A DNA stretch of 64,000 nt, from NCBI GenBank assembly GCA_005787685.1, contig SYAC01000004.1, positions 62,001 to 126,000 on the forward strand, written 5' to 3'. Positions within the stretch are counted from its first letter, which is position 1. Each line of letters begins with the position of its first letter. Below, in pieces: positions 35,565-43,257 of this stretch. The notes beneath the pieces were generated by a model, which searched no databases, was not told where the DNA came from, and saw nothing but the letters and a program-made list of their open reading frames with translations. Origin of the DNA: Planctomycetia bacterium. GTDB taxonomy: Bacteria > Planctomycetota > Phycisphaerae > Phycisphaerales > SM1A02. The position numbers and the translations under genes are program-made.

Positions 35565-36805
35565 GCGAATTTGACGAGAGATTTGATCGTTTGACCTCGC
35601 TCTTTTTGGGTGACACGGGGGCCAGTGATTCCGGTCTGCCGCGCTACGAAAAAGTGAAAAAAGTGCCACCGCGTGAAACTTTGATCACGCCATTGCTTGC
35701 TGGAAATTTACCGGTGATGGCGCATCCATGGCTCACGCATGTCGCGGCCCGTTTGCGGGAGGGTCCGGCCGCGTTACTGCGCGTCAGTCCTGATGGCATT
35801 CAGTGCTCGCTGCTTGAGACCAAAGGTTGCGCTGAAAGCGAGGACCAGGATTTTGCAAAGTGGTTGTTACGCGCCGCGACCATGGTGCGGCATTGGTTTG
35901 TTACGCCCGCAAGCGCGCAGGGCGCGGAAGAAATTGCGGTCATGGATATTGAGGAAGTCGTCATTGCCTCTGGCGGCGACGAGGCCGCCACCGCAGCCGC
36001 GTATGAACTGGTGCAACGGGTTGTTCAATGCGCGCGCAAAAATAATCGCGTGCCACCACTGACTCCCATCGCACTGGTGGGTTGTTCCAATGAATCAGCC
36101 ACCAAGGCCATTGTCACAATTTCAACTGCGGCGCAAGCGTTTTTGCAGCATCCTGTTCCGTTGGCTGGAACCTATCCACGGCTTGAACGCACCCAAGTTG
36201 CGCGACAGGGATTTTTCCCAGGCGGATTTTCCATGGCGGAAATTTTTGAGGCCATTCGCGCCGCGGAAGCCACCGTAGATGGAAGCCGAAACGCGCACAT
36301 TCGAGCGGTGAATCAGGCAGCGGCGCCACCTTCAAAGCCAACATCAACAAAGAGCTCGGTCCCAACACCGGGCGTCATTCCCGCAACGCACGCAGGCGCC
36401 GAGTCCCGCGACTTTGCCAAGCAACCACTGCAAGTACAAATGCGACCAGGCTCATACGCCGCAATTCTTTCCGGCTTATGGCCCATTGCGTTGCGTTATC
36501 CAAATAACGATCTAATTGAATTCGCCACAGACAACTCTGGGCACTTGCATGTCATTGCCCCCGTGGAGCAGGCCGCATCCATTCGCCAAGCAGCCGCATG
36601 GGTGCAGCGCAATGCGTCCCTGATACGCCTTGGATTTCCTGGACTTGCCGCGGATCCGCTTCCCATTGTGGAGCGAATTATTTTTACCGACGCCACGCAA
36701 GCCGTGGACTGGCATCACTGCGGCGTGCGGCTTGACTTGGTGATTCGCGCGCAAGACAAGTTCATGCATGTCTGCTTGAACAATGAGCGCACATTGAAGC
36801 CTTAA
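35561..36805 (+). CDS. Unknown protein coupled to parA
   Basis: 414 residues, cytosolic. Starts with GTG inside the parA stop (GTGA), so it is probably translated with ParA and acts with it. The N-terminal 240 residues form one alpha/beta-like domain (LVQRVVQCARKNNR, IALVGCSNESATKAIV); a Pro/Ser/Thr-rich linker follows (about 258-290); the C-terminal 120 residues form a second domain (AAILSGLWPIALRYPNNDLIEF ... HLHVIAPVEQAASIRQAAAWV). No ParB helix-turn-helix or CTPase motif (GxxRxxA) is seen. The C-terminal part may be a repeat-like alpha/beta unit. Function unknown; ParA adaptor is an inference from coupling. Confidence 0.78.
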   Translation: MSEFDERFDRLTSLFLGDTGASDSGLPRYEKVKKVPPRETLITPLLAGNLPVMAHPWLTHVAARLREGPAALLRVSPDGIQCSLLETKGCAESEDQDFAKWLLRAATMVRHWFVTPASAQGAEEIAVMDIEEVVIASGGDEAATAAAYELVQRVVQCARKNNRVPPLTPIALVGCSNESATKAIVTISTAAQAFLQHPVPLAGTYPRLERTQVARQGFFPGGFSMAEIFEAIRAAEATVDGSRNAHIRAVNQAAAPPSKPTSTKSSVPTPGVIPATHAGAESRDFAKQPLQVQMRPGSYAAILSGLWPIALRYPNNDLIEFATDNSGHLHVIAPVEQAASIRQAAAWVQRNASLIRLGFPGLAADPLPIVERIIFTDATQAVDWHHCGVRLDLVIRAQDKFMHVCLNNERTLKP

Positions 36806-36888
36806 GTGTGTCCACGGCGACATGATGGTGTTTGGCGGCGCAAAAGGGAGGCGCGCGTGTCGTTACACGGTTAAAAAATATTCACGCG

Positions 36889-37887
36889 TCAGATGTTGGT
36901 CAGCGAAGCGCGCAATACGCGCAGCCAATTTTCACTACGAAATCCAGCGATTTCATGCGCGGACAAGCCCGCCTGCGTGAGCGCGCTTTCAATCGTTGGC
37001 AGATCTTCGGGGCGTTGTGCGCCCACTGGACAGTCGTTGGGTGTGAAGCCACCATCAAAGTCGCTGCCCAGTGCGATGCACTCGGCGCCGCCAACTTCAC
37101 GGACATGCTTGATGTGTCGCACCACGTCATCCATGCTTGCTATGCGGTCATTGGCTAAAAACTTTCCATACAAATTCAATCCACACACGCCCTTGCGCGC
37201 GGCAATGGCGCGAATTGTTTCATCGGTGAGATGACGCTCATTGCCAGGCACAAGACCGCGGCAATTGGAATGACTTGCCACAATGGGGCTTTTGGCCAAT
37301 GTGATCACTTGCGCGCACGATTCATCGGACAAATGCGAAAGATCATGAATCATGCCAACGTGATCCAGGGCTTGGATCATTTTCTTTCCGGCCGCGGTCA
37401 ATGGTCCCGGCGCCGCATTACCACCCGCGTAGCGCGAACCCTTTGCCCACGTCAAGCCAACCATGCGCACGCCTTGATCAAACCACCACTTGGCGCGCTC
37501 TGGCGACTCGATTGGATCGGCGCCCTCCATTAAGATCACTACGCGAATTGGTCCAGGCGATTGCCAATTCATCAAATCGGACTGCGTGCGCACAATGCGG
37601 ATCACACCGCGCGATTCCAGGCCTTGATACAAACGCAATTGCAACCGTGCCGCGCGCGCCGCGGTTTCCACATCGTCCACATTGGTGTAGCCCCAAGCTT
37701 CATTGCAACCCATTTCTGTGAACAGCGTTGCAAAGACAATTTTGCATGTACCAGCCTGCAGCGCTGGGAAATTCACTCCAAATCGCGCGGGGTCTGGCGA
37801 TGGTGACTCAAGATCAATGCCCTGCATGGCTAGATAAGCCAAATCTAGATGGCCGTCGATGCGTTGATTACTCAAGGTATTGTGCAT
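36889..37887 (-). CDS. Membrane dipeptidase-like metallohydrolase (peptidase M19)
   Basis: 332 residues from the ATG at 37887 (MHNTLSNQRIDGHLDLAYLAM). The M19 pattern is present: DGHLD near the N-terminus (first metal His and Asp), FATLFTEM with an acidic bridge residue near 60-70, IHDLSHLSDE, IVASHSNCRGLVPGNERHLTDE with the two His, and LGSDFDGG. The family cleaves dipeptides such as L-D dipeptides in a zinc-dependent TIM barrel. No signal peptide is visible, so a cytosolic enzyme is expected, perhaps recycling cell-wall or general dipeptides. Read away from the DUF2752 gene. Confidence 0.88.
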   Translation of the reverse strand: MHNTLSNQRIDGHLDLAYLAMQGIDLESPSPDPARFGVNFPALQAGTCKIVFATLFTEMGCNEAWGYTNVDDVETAARAARLQLRLYQGLESRGVIRIVRTQSDLMNWQSPGPIRVVILMEGADPIESPERAKWWFDQGVRMVGLTWAKGSRYAGGNAAPGPLTAAGKKMIQALDHVGMIHDLSHLSDESCAQVITLAKSPIVASHSNCRGLVPGNERHLTDETIRAIAARKGVCGLNLYGKFLANDRIASMDDVVRHIKHVREVGGAECIALGSDFDGGFTPNDCPVGAQRPEDLPTIESALTQAGLSAHEIAGFRSENWLRVLRASLTNI

Positions 37888-37954
37888 GGGGGTATTCTGC
37901 CGAGTTGGGTGCACGGTGTCTAGCCTATGGCCACTGTAGATACACTCTTGGGTC

Positions 37955-38398
37955 ATGTCCGAAGTTGCCCCAATCCATGCATCGACCCGCGGCTTGACAT
38001 TATTGTTGGCGCTGGTCCTAGTGGCGCCGCTGATTGTCGCCGCCACGCTCACGCCCGACGCGCGCGGACTTGGAACGCATCAACAACTTGGCTTGCCCGT
38101 GTGCTCATGGCCGGCAGCGCTTGGCATTCCATGCCCAAGTTGCGGCATGACCACCGCCTTTGCCTACGTCGTGCGCGCGGAATTTGCGGCGGGGTTTAGG
38201 GCTCAGCCCTTGGGCGCGTTGCTGGCCATTGCCGCCGCGGTTGGCTGCGTTGTTGCCTTGGGTGTGTCTTTGACTGGTTATCAATTCCAACGATTGTTTG
38301 ATCCGTTCTTGAACAAGTGGGGCTTGGGCGCGGGCGTCATGTTTTTTTTCGCGGCGTGGCTGTGGAAGTTGACAAGTATGTGGGAAGGGATGAAATGA
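37955..38398 (+). CDS. DUF2752 membrane protein
   Basis: 147 residues, three membrane helices. The DUF2752 motif is clear: CSWPAALGIPCPSCGMTTAFAYVVR (three Cys in PxxxxGxPCPxCGxTTA). The start at 37955 follows a 67-bp gap from the oppositely read dipeptidase. The stop shares bases with the next start (ATGA at 38395). Role unknown; the family is common in planctomycetes, Bacteroidetes and actinobacteria. First gene of a four-gene operon. Confidence 0.88.
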   Translation: MSEVAPIHASTRGLTLLLALVLVAPLIVAATLTPDARGLGTHQQLGLPVCSWPAALGIPCPSCGMTTAFAYVVRAEFAAGFRAQPLGALLAIAAAVGCVVALGVSLTGYQFQRLFDPFLNKWGLGAGVMFFFAAWLWKLTSMWEGMK

Positions 38399-39081
38399 GT
38401 TTCAAACGCGCACGACGACTTGGCTGGACCGCTGGCATTGCCTTTAGTGGAGCCATTGTGCTTGGATTCGTCGCAAGTTGCCAAGTAGTTGGTGTGGCGT
38501 CCGTCATTGGACAAAATATTGAGCGCGACAAAAAGATTGAAGTCCTTGCCAAGTACGCTGGACTGGACAACAAGCGCGTTGCCGTTCTTGTGAAGGCCGA
38601 CATGGGAACGGTCTATGAGCATCCGACGGCTGTTCCAAATATTTCCGTCAATTTGGCGCAACGCCTGCAGGAAAATGTTCCCGGCATAAAAATGATGAAT
38701 CCGATCCTGTGTTTGAATTACCAACATCAAACCCCCAATTGGTCCGCGCAGCCCTTGGGTCAAGTGGCGGAGGAATTGGATGTGGATCGCCTTGTCATTA
38801 TCGATCTGTACGAATATCGATTGAATCCGCAGGGAAATCGCTTTCTATGGGATGGTGTTGCCGCGGGAAATGTGGGCGTGGCCGAGCGCGACGGTCTTGA
38901 TGCTGATCAAACGGTTGATCAGTGGAATGTCTCCGCGCAGTTTCCTTTAGACGCTGGAGTGACGCGCGAGTCCATGCCAATCACGCTGGTGCAAAACGGC
39001 CTACTCTCGGCGTTTGTGCGCAACGCTGCGTGGGTGTTCTTTGACCACATCGAAGACAAGTATCCCGACACGAAAAAATAA
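38395..39081 (+). CDS. Predicted lipoprotein of unknown function
   Basis: 228 residues from the ATG at 38395, overlapping the DUF2752 stop. Lipobox FVASC ends the signal peptide, so Cys at about residue 29 is probably lipidated. The body (KRVAVLVKADMGTVYEHPTAVP ... LDVDRLVIIDLYEYRLNPQG) has the alternation seen in FlgO/CsgG-like lipoproteins that build on a nucleotide-binding-like fold; this is a loose likeness. Followed after one base by a second lipoprotein gene. Confidence 0.75.
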   Translation: MSFKRARRLGWTAGIAFSGAIVLGFVASCQVVGVASVIGQNIERDKKIEVLAKYAGLDNKRVAVLVKADMGTVYEHPTAVPNISVNLAQRLQENVPGIKMMNPILCLNYQHQTPNWSAQPLGQVAEELDVDRLVIIDLYEYRLNPQGNRFLWDGVAAGNVGVAERDGLDADQTVDQWNVSAQFPLDAGVTRESMPITLVQNGLLSAFVRNAAWVFFDHIEDKYPDTKK

Positions 39082-39082
39082 A

Positions 39083-39760
39083 ATGAAATCGATCTTCAAA
39101 CATCGCTGTATGACATTGCTGCATTCAAGCGCGGGCTTGCTGTTGCTTCTTTGCGGGTGCAACTACATTGTTCCAGCCGCCTACATTATTGATGGTCCGC
39201 CCTCCATTGACGCGAAATATGATTTGCCGGACAAAAAGACCGTGGTCTTTGTGGATGACCGCACAAACCTCTTAAGTCGAACACAACTGCGCGCCGTCAT
39301 TGGCGACAAGGTCGCCGCGGATTTAATGAAAAAAGGTTTGGTCACGGAAACCATCGCCACCCGTGACGCCATAGCCTTGGCCCGCAAAGATGAGACCGTC
39401 GACAAACCCATGCCAATTAGCGAGATTGGCCAGCGCGTTGGTGCGGACATGATTATTTATGTGCAAATTCGTGATTTTAAACTGGCGCAACCAGGTGGCG
39501 ACGCGCTGCCCTCGGCGCTGGCCTCGGTGAAAGTGATCGATGTGCCGGGCCGCTCGCGCATGTTTCCGGCGCCAAGCGAAATTACGGGGGAGCCAGTTGC
39601 CACCGACATGCGCCAAGTCAGCGCCGACTTGTATCAAAGCACCTCAGGTCGCAGGCAGGTTGAGGACTTGCTTGCGGCGGAAATTGGCTCCGAAGTCGCA
39701 AAATTATTTTACAAGCATGAACGAAAAGAGCTTGGCAAGAATTTAGGTGTTCGCAAGTGA
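39083..39760 (+). CDS. Predicted lipoprotein of unknown function (second of pair)
   Basis: 225 residues. Start ATG at 39083, one base after the previous stop. Signal peptide with lipobox LLLCGC. The body shares traits with its neighbour: KKTVVFVDDRTN, TQLRAVIGDKVAADLMKKGLV and GADMIIYVQIRDF, a pattern like the assembly lipoproteins of secretion pores. The pair may be paralogues. Its stop overlaps the GTG start of the glycosyltransferase gene (GTGA). Confidence 0.75.
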   Translation: MKSIFKHRCMTLLHSSAGLLLLLCGCNYIVPAAYIIDGPPSIDAKYDLPDKKTVVFVDDRTNLLSRTQLRAVIGDKVAADLMKKGLVTETIATRDAIALARKDETVDKPMPISEIGQRVGADMIIYVQIRDFKLAQPGGDALPSALASVKVIDVPGRSRMFPAPSEITGEPVATDMRQVSADLYQSTSGRRQVEDLLAAEIGSEVAKLFYKHERKELGKNLGVRK

Positions 39761-40914
39761 GTTTGGTGCCACGGATTGTTTGCGTGACGGATCCGTGTGG
39801 TCCGGGCGCGGGCACCGCAATGCTTGCCGCATGTGCGCAGGCCGTGCGCGCGCTTGAGGCTAGGGTTGGAATAGGCCATGTTGAAGTTGGTGTGCTTGGC
39901 ACACCTTTGGCCACGCAGCTTGCACGGGCGTGCGGTCTTGCGCCCGCGTGGCGAATTCCGTTGCCATGCGCGAATCTACGGCTTGCGCAACCCGCGTTGT
40001 CGCGGTTAATGGATCATCCAACGCCCAGCGTTGTGGTGGCGTGGGGAGCGCGCGCGGCGCAGTTGGTTTCACACTCCATGCGCGACACTCCTTTGGTGGT
40101 GATCATGGATACCCCATTTGAATCTCACAGGGTTTTTCACGCTGAATTCGCTGAACTTTTGTGCTTTGGAGATGCCATGGCCGATCGTGCATGCGCATTG
40201 GGTTGGCTTCCAATTCGTATTCGATCCATTCTTTCAGCCATGCCGCCGTGGCAGCAAGATCCTGCGTGTGATCGCAATTCACTGCGTAGAAAATGGGGCG
40301 CGACAAATGAAGATGTTGTTCTTGGAGTGTTGCCCGTGTCCGGCGATGGCGCCGACGCCTTGTTTGCGTTTCATGCCATGGGGCGATTTGTATTTGCCGG
40401 GTATGGCGCGCGCGTGATTCTTCATCCACATATGAAAAACGCACATGCGGTTCGATCCATCGCCCGCAAATTGGATCTGAATGATCGAGTGTATTTTGAT
40501 TCATCGATTGAATGCCCGTGGAAATTATGCGCTGCGGTCGATCTCTGGTGTTCATTGACAAGCGGCAATCTGGACGAAACTGCGTTGCATCATTCAAGCG
40601 CGGCGGCTTTGGGCGCGCCCCTTATTGCGCAAAGTGGAAGTTTGGCCGCGGCCGCAATTGATCACCTAGTGGATGGAAGAGTTGCCGGCGAAGGCGTGAA
40701 TGCATTCGCGTTTGAATGTATACAAGCCGCGAAAAATCCCGCTTCGTTGGCGGCCATGACCAGCGCGGCGCGCGTGAAGTATGCAAAGCAAAATGTTCGC
40801 GACGGATTCACGCTTGCCATTGTGGAGGGCATTCAACGTGTCTGTCCAGAGGCATTGCGCGCGGCGCCAACTGATGCACCGGCGGATATGAAATTGGCCG
40901 CGGCGTCGACATAA
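39757..40914 (+). CDS. Glycosyltransferase-like protein (GT-B fold, divergent)
   Basis: 385 residues. Starts with GTG overlapping the lipoprotein stop. Two Rossmann-like halves: IVCVTDPCGPGAGTAMLAA at the start, and in the second half GVLPVSGDGADALFAF, GYGARVILHPHM, RVYFDSSIECPWKLCAAVDLW and an acidic ETALHHSSAAALGAPLIAQ, all like the C-terminal half of GT4 enzymes (the E-x7-E region is changed). Donor and acceptor unknown. The last 82 bp overlap the 3' end of the CsrA fusion gene on the other strand. Confidence 0.7.
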   Translation: MSLVPRIVCVTDPCGPGAGTAMLAACAQAVRALEARVGIGHVEVGVLGTPLATQLARACGLAPAWRIPLPCANLRLAQPALSRLMDHPTPSVVVAWGARAAQLVSHSMRDTPLVVIMDTPFESHRVFHAEFAELLCFGDAMADRACALGWLPIRIRSILSAMPPWQQDPACDRNSLRRKWGATNEDVVLGVLPVSGDGADALFAFHAMGRFVFAGYGARVILHPHMKNAHAVRSIARKLDLNDRVYFDSSIECPWKLCAAVDLWCSLTSGNLDETALHHSSAAALGAPLIAQSGSLAAAAIDHLVDGRVAGEGVNAFAFECIQAAKNPASLAAMTSAARVKYAKQNVRDGFTLAIVEGIQRVCPEALRAAPTDAPADMKLAAAST

Positions 40915-42188
40915 AGGGATTTCAGCAGCGAGGCGGGCAAGTGTTGTCCGCGCAATCGCGGCGCGTCCATGGCGCTAAAGCGCTTGGGATCAACCATGGC
41001 AAGGTCGGGATCGGCAATTGGACTTTCACCATCAAACCTACTTTCCCACAGTGTTCGCAAGGCCCAGTAGCGGCTGGCGTAGAGATCAAACGCGTCCTCG
41101 GGACGACTTGCTTTGGCGGCCATTTCACTTTTAGACTCGCCCGCGATCATGTGTTCGTCGGTGGTGACAATGTCGCTTCCAAAAAGAATGCGTCCGCGAA
41201 ATCGCTCAAGAAAATTTTGAACCGCACCTGCTGGATGTTTTGAAATTTCCCGCAGTATCCATTTTGTGGCGCTGGTGTCCAAAAATAAATTGGGATGGCG
41301 ATCTAAAAGCCCGGTGAGAAAGTTCAAATCCTCTGGCCATCCACCCATGTGCGCCGCCAACCAGGGCGCGGTGAATCGGTCAAGTAATCTTTCAAGTGGA
41401 AGATATTGCGCGGACTTGGTTCCGTAGCGCGCGGCATCGCTATAGCGCGTTTGAAACCAAGTGTCGGGGTCGGCGATGTGCACCATGAGCGACATGCCCA
41501 ACTTCGTGGCCATGTCCATGGCGGCAATTCGTATGGGCGCGTCCAATTCAAACATGGTTGCATCCCCGGCTTCGATGGCATAATCAACGCTGCGCGGTGC
41601 CGCCCAAATTTTGCAAAGCCGCGAACCCAGTTCGTGATATTGACCAATACGCTCCAAAAATCCGGCGCCAAGTGCATACTTGCGATCTTTGGAGGCGAAA
41701 TCTGGAACCGCGATCAAGCGCAGTCGATCACCTAACTCCGCGCGCACGGCGGGCACTTGTTCCAAATAAGTCATGGACCAAATCGAACCAATGCCGAACA
41801 AGTCCATGGCCTCGCGCAAAATGGCGCTGGCGCGCCCACCGTTGACGTGTGAATGCGCGTCGGTGATGGCGAAGGGCAACTTTGGGAATTGGGCGCCAAG
41901 CGCGCGGTAATCCCACCCAAATCGATTGGATGGATTCACTTTTTGCGGTGACGACAATGGGGTTGAAGCGGGGGGACTTTGTCCGTCAATCGGATTGCCG
42001 TCCTTGCCAGGTTGATTTGAATTAATTTGATCGGCCACTTCGCGCCTGTTGACCGGAATCTCTCGCGAAAAATCAAATGCAAGGCGAACCCTGTCACCTT
42101 TGATTGAACTCACGCGAACAATTCCCAGCGGCGCAGCGGGGTCACCAATCACAACTTCTTCACCTTCTCGACGGGTAAATGCCAGCAT
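40833..42188 (-). CDS. CsrA RNA-binding domain fused to a TIM-barrel amidohydrolase
   Basis: 451 residues in one open frame. Residues 1-56 are a CsrA/RsmA domain: MLAFTRREGEEVVIGD, then GDRVRLAFDFSREIPVNRREV. Arg6, Arg7, Gly9, Glu10 and Arg48 (equivalent to R44 of E. coli CsrA) are kept; Leu4 is Phe. A Pro/Ser/Gly/Asn-rich linker (57-88) leads to an amidohydrolase_2-type barrel (about 103-430): D110-A-H-S-H114 metal pair, H237 (VHIADPDTW), H280 (AAHMGGWPED) and D339 (LFGSDI). The start at 42188 is chosen because CsrA begins at its first Met; a 21-codon extension is possible but unlike CsrA. A hairpin array with five CsrA-type motifs lies just upstream. Substrate and RNA targets are unknown. 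Confidence 0.9.
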   Translation of the reverse strand: MLAFTRREGEEVVIGDPAAPLGIVRVSSIKGDRVRLAFDFSREIPVNRREVADQINSNQPGKDGNPIDGQSPPASTPLSSPQKVNPSNRFGWDYRALGAQFPKLPFAITDAHSHVNGGRASAILREAMDLFGIGSIWSMTYLEQVPAVRAELGDRLRLIAVPDFASKDRKYALGAGFLERIGQYHELGSRLCKIWAAPRSVDYAIEAGDATMFELDAPIRIAAMDMATKLGMSLMVHIADPDTWFQTRYSDAARYGTKSAQYLPLERLLDRFTAPWLAAHMGGWPEDLNFLTGLLDRHPNLFLDTSATKWILREISKHPAGAVQNFLERFRGRILFGSDIVTTDEHMIAGESKSEMAAKASRPEDAFDLYASRYWALRTLWESRFDGESPIADPDLAMVDPKRFSAMDAPRLRGQHLPASLLKSLYVDAAANFISAGASVGAARNASGQTR

Positions 42189-42338
42189 TGAGTGGGACCG
42201 CCTTGCCTTGTGACTATCTCGCCGCGGTGCTCCAAGCCTCCGCGAATCCATGCGATGAAGTCAACTTCATGCGAATTTACAGACGATCAGTCTACCCAAG
42301 GCAATCCCAAAGCCCAAACCAGGCAATTTGTATAAAAA

Positions 42339-42369
42339 CGCCCCCGTACCGGGTCACGGTACGGGGGCG
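42339..42369 (-). terminator. Intrinsic terminator of the candidate CsrB-like RNA
   Basis: A perfect 13-bp stem (CGCCCCCGTACCG with its complement) around a 5-nt loop, followed on the minus strand by TTTTTATA. It ends transcripts coming from mraZ and the hairpin array, before the CsrA fusion gene. Confidence 0.93.
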
Positions 42370-42573
42370 ACGACGGATAGAACCCCAAATTCAGGGTTCC
42401 AGAGTCCTTGCCGCCATCCTTGGCGGGTCAAACCCTTCTCAACGAGCCGTCCTTGGCTCGTTTGTTCGGTTCGAATGGTCTCCACTTCGCCGTCCTTGAC
42501 GCAAGTGGAGGTGACCATTCGTTGCTCTCCCGCGTTGGGCCATCCTTGGCATCAACGCAAGTTCTGAATCAAA

Positions 42574-42592
42574 CCGCCGCGCACTGCGGCGG
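42574..42592 (-). terminator. GC-rich hairpin just after mraZ (possible terminator)
   Basis: A 7-bp CCGCCGC/GCGGCGG stem with a 5-nt loop, 20 bp after the mraZ stop. On the minus strand it is followed by TTTGATT, a poor T-run, so it may be only a weak terminator or the first stem of the RNA. Confidence 0.45.
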
Positions 42593-42611
42593 ATTTAATA
42601 TTTTCCAAAAA

Positions 42612-43076
42612 TCAATTCGAATTTCTATTTCGCATTGTTTCGCGGGCTCGTCGCAAAATGTCCGCGGCGGCCGGCTCAAGTCGTTCACGCTCTTCCTTCC
42701 ATTTGTCGCTGGTGCACAATTCCAAATGATCTCGAACCCCAAGAATGATTATATTTCCCGTCAATTTGTAGCGTTGCAGCATTCGATCCGGAATGCGCAC
42801 TCGACCCGCCTTGTCGAGCGGACAACGCGAGGACTGGCTGTAGATCAAACGCTCGGAATCCTGAATGTCCTCGTCGCTCACCAAGGAACCACCAAATTTG
42901 TTGGACAATTCCGAAAAAGTTTTTTCCGGCCACAGGCACAGAAAATCGTTGGATCCAGGCGCTGAAATAAACACCGCATCCACACCCTCGTTGGGAAAGC
43001 AATTGCGTAGCTCGGATGGAATAGCCAGGCGTTGTTTCGCATCGAGTGAATGTTCGAATTCGCCTAGGAAGAGCAT
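42612..43076 (-). CDS. mraZ: MraZ transcription factor (orphan)
   Basis: 154 residues, normal length. Start ATG at 43076 gives MLFLGEFEHSLDAKQRLAIP. Two SpoVT/AbrB-like halves are visible: LDAKQRLAIPSELR (11-24) and CPLDKAGRVRIPDRML, each with the D-x-x-x-R motif. MraZ is a ring-shaped DNA-binding protein that represses the dcw (division and cell-wall) operon. No dcw genes (rsmH, ftsL, ftsI, mur) follow; the next element is the hairpin array and then the CsrA fusion gene. Planctomycetes lack a standard ftsZ-based dcw cluster, which fits an orphan copy. An MraZ operator lies 26 bp upstream. Confidence 0.95.
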   Translation of the reverse strand: MLFLGEFEHSLDAKQRLAIPSELRNCFPNEGVDAVFISAPGSNDFLCLWPEKTFSELSNKFGGSLVSDEDIQDSERLIYSQSSRCPLDKAGRVRIPDRMLQRYKLTGNIIILGVRDHLELCTSDKWKEERERLEPAAADILRRARETMRNRNSN

Positions 43077-43101
43077 TTTGCACCTGTAAAGAGTGTAACT
43101 T

Positions 43102-43131
43102 CTATTTCCCACTTTGCAACACTTTGCCCCA
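43102..43131 (-). promoter_or_regulatory. MraZ operator (three 10-bp direct repeats)
   Basis: On the minus strand the repeats read TGGGGCAAAG, TGTTGCAAAG and TGGGAAATAG at exact 10-bp spacing. Known MraZ sites are TGGGN boxes set 10 bp apart; here the middle box is weaker (TGTTG). The site sits 26 bp before the mraZ start, so autoregulation is expected. Confidence 0.85.
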
Positions 43132-43257
43132 CTTCTTCTTCAAAATGTCTAAATTTTTTGATTTCGAACAAGTACAAGCCCCACATACAAGCGTCCTATA
43201 TTTATATAAATACTTGTAAATTATGGATTTAGGCTAGTAATATTATTTTTTTGAGAT

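Larger units (their letters stand above)
42331..42600 (-). ncRNA. Candidate CsrB/RsmZ-like RNA with five CAAGGA motifs in hairpins
   Basis: Read on the minus strand, five CAAGGA(T/C) motifs occur in 145 bp (plus-strand TCCTTG at 42543-42548, 42493-42498, 42450-42455, 42417-42422, 42405-42410). Three are presented in hexaloops AAGGAT or AAGGAC closed by GCC/GGC: 42532-42558, 42441-42462 (8-bp stem) and 42411-42426. One lies at the tip of a long arm, 42472-42521. The fifth is unpaired. The stems differ but the loop motif is kept, the mark of a protein-binding decoy. A hairpin at 42380-42399 and a strong terminator at 42339-42369 close the element. No reading frame is conserved here. The ends are estimates; the 5' end could be its own promoter or the mraZ transcript. 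Confidence 0.75.

Noticed and set aside
42400-42560. Hairpin array as a CRISPR, REP or transposon-end cluster
   Set aside because: Stems differ from one hairpin to the next and only the loop motif is shared; spacing is irregular and there are no flanking direct repeats or transposase.
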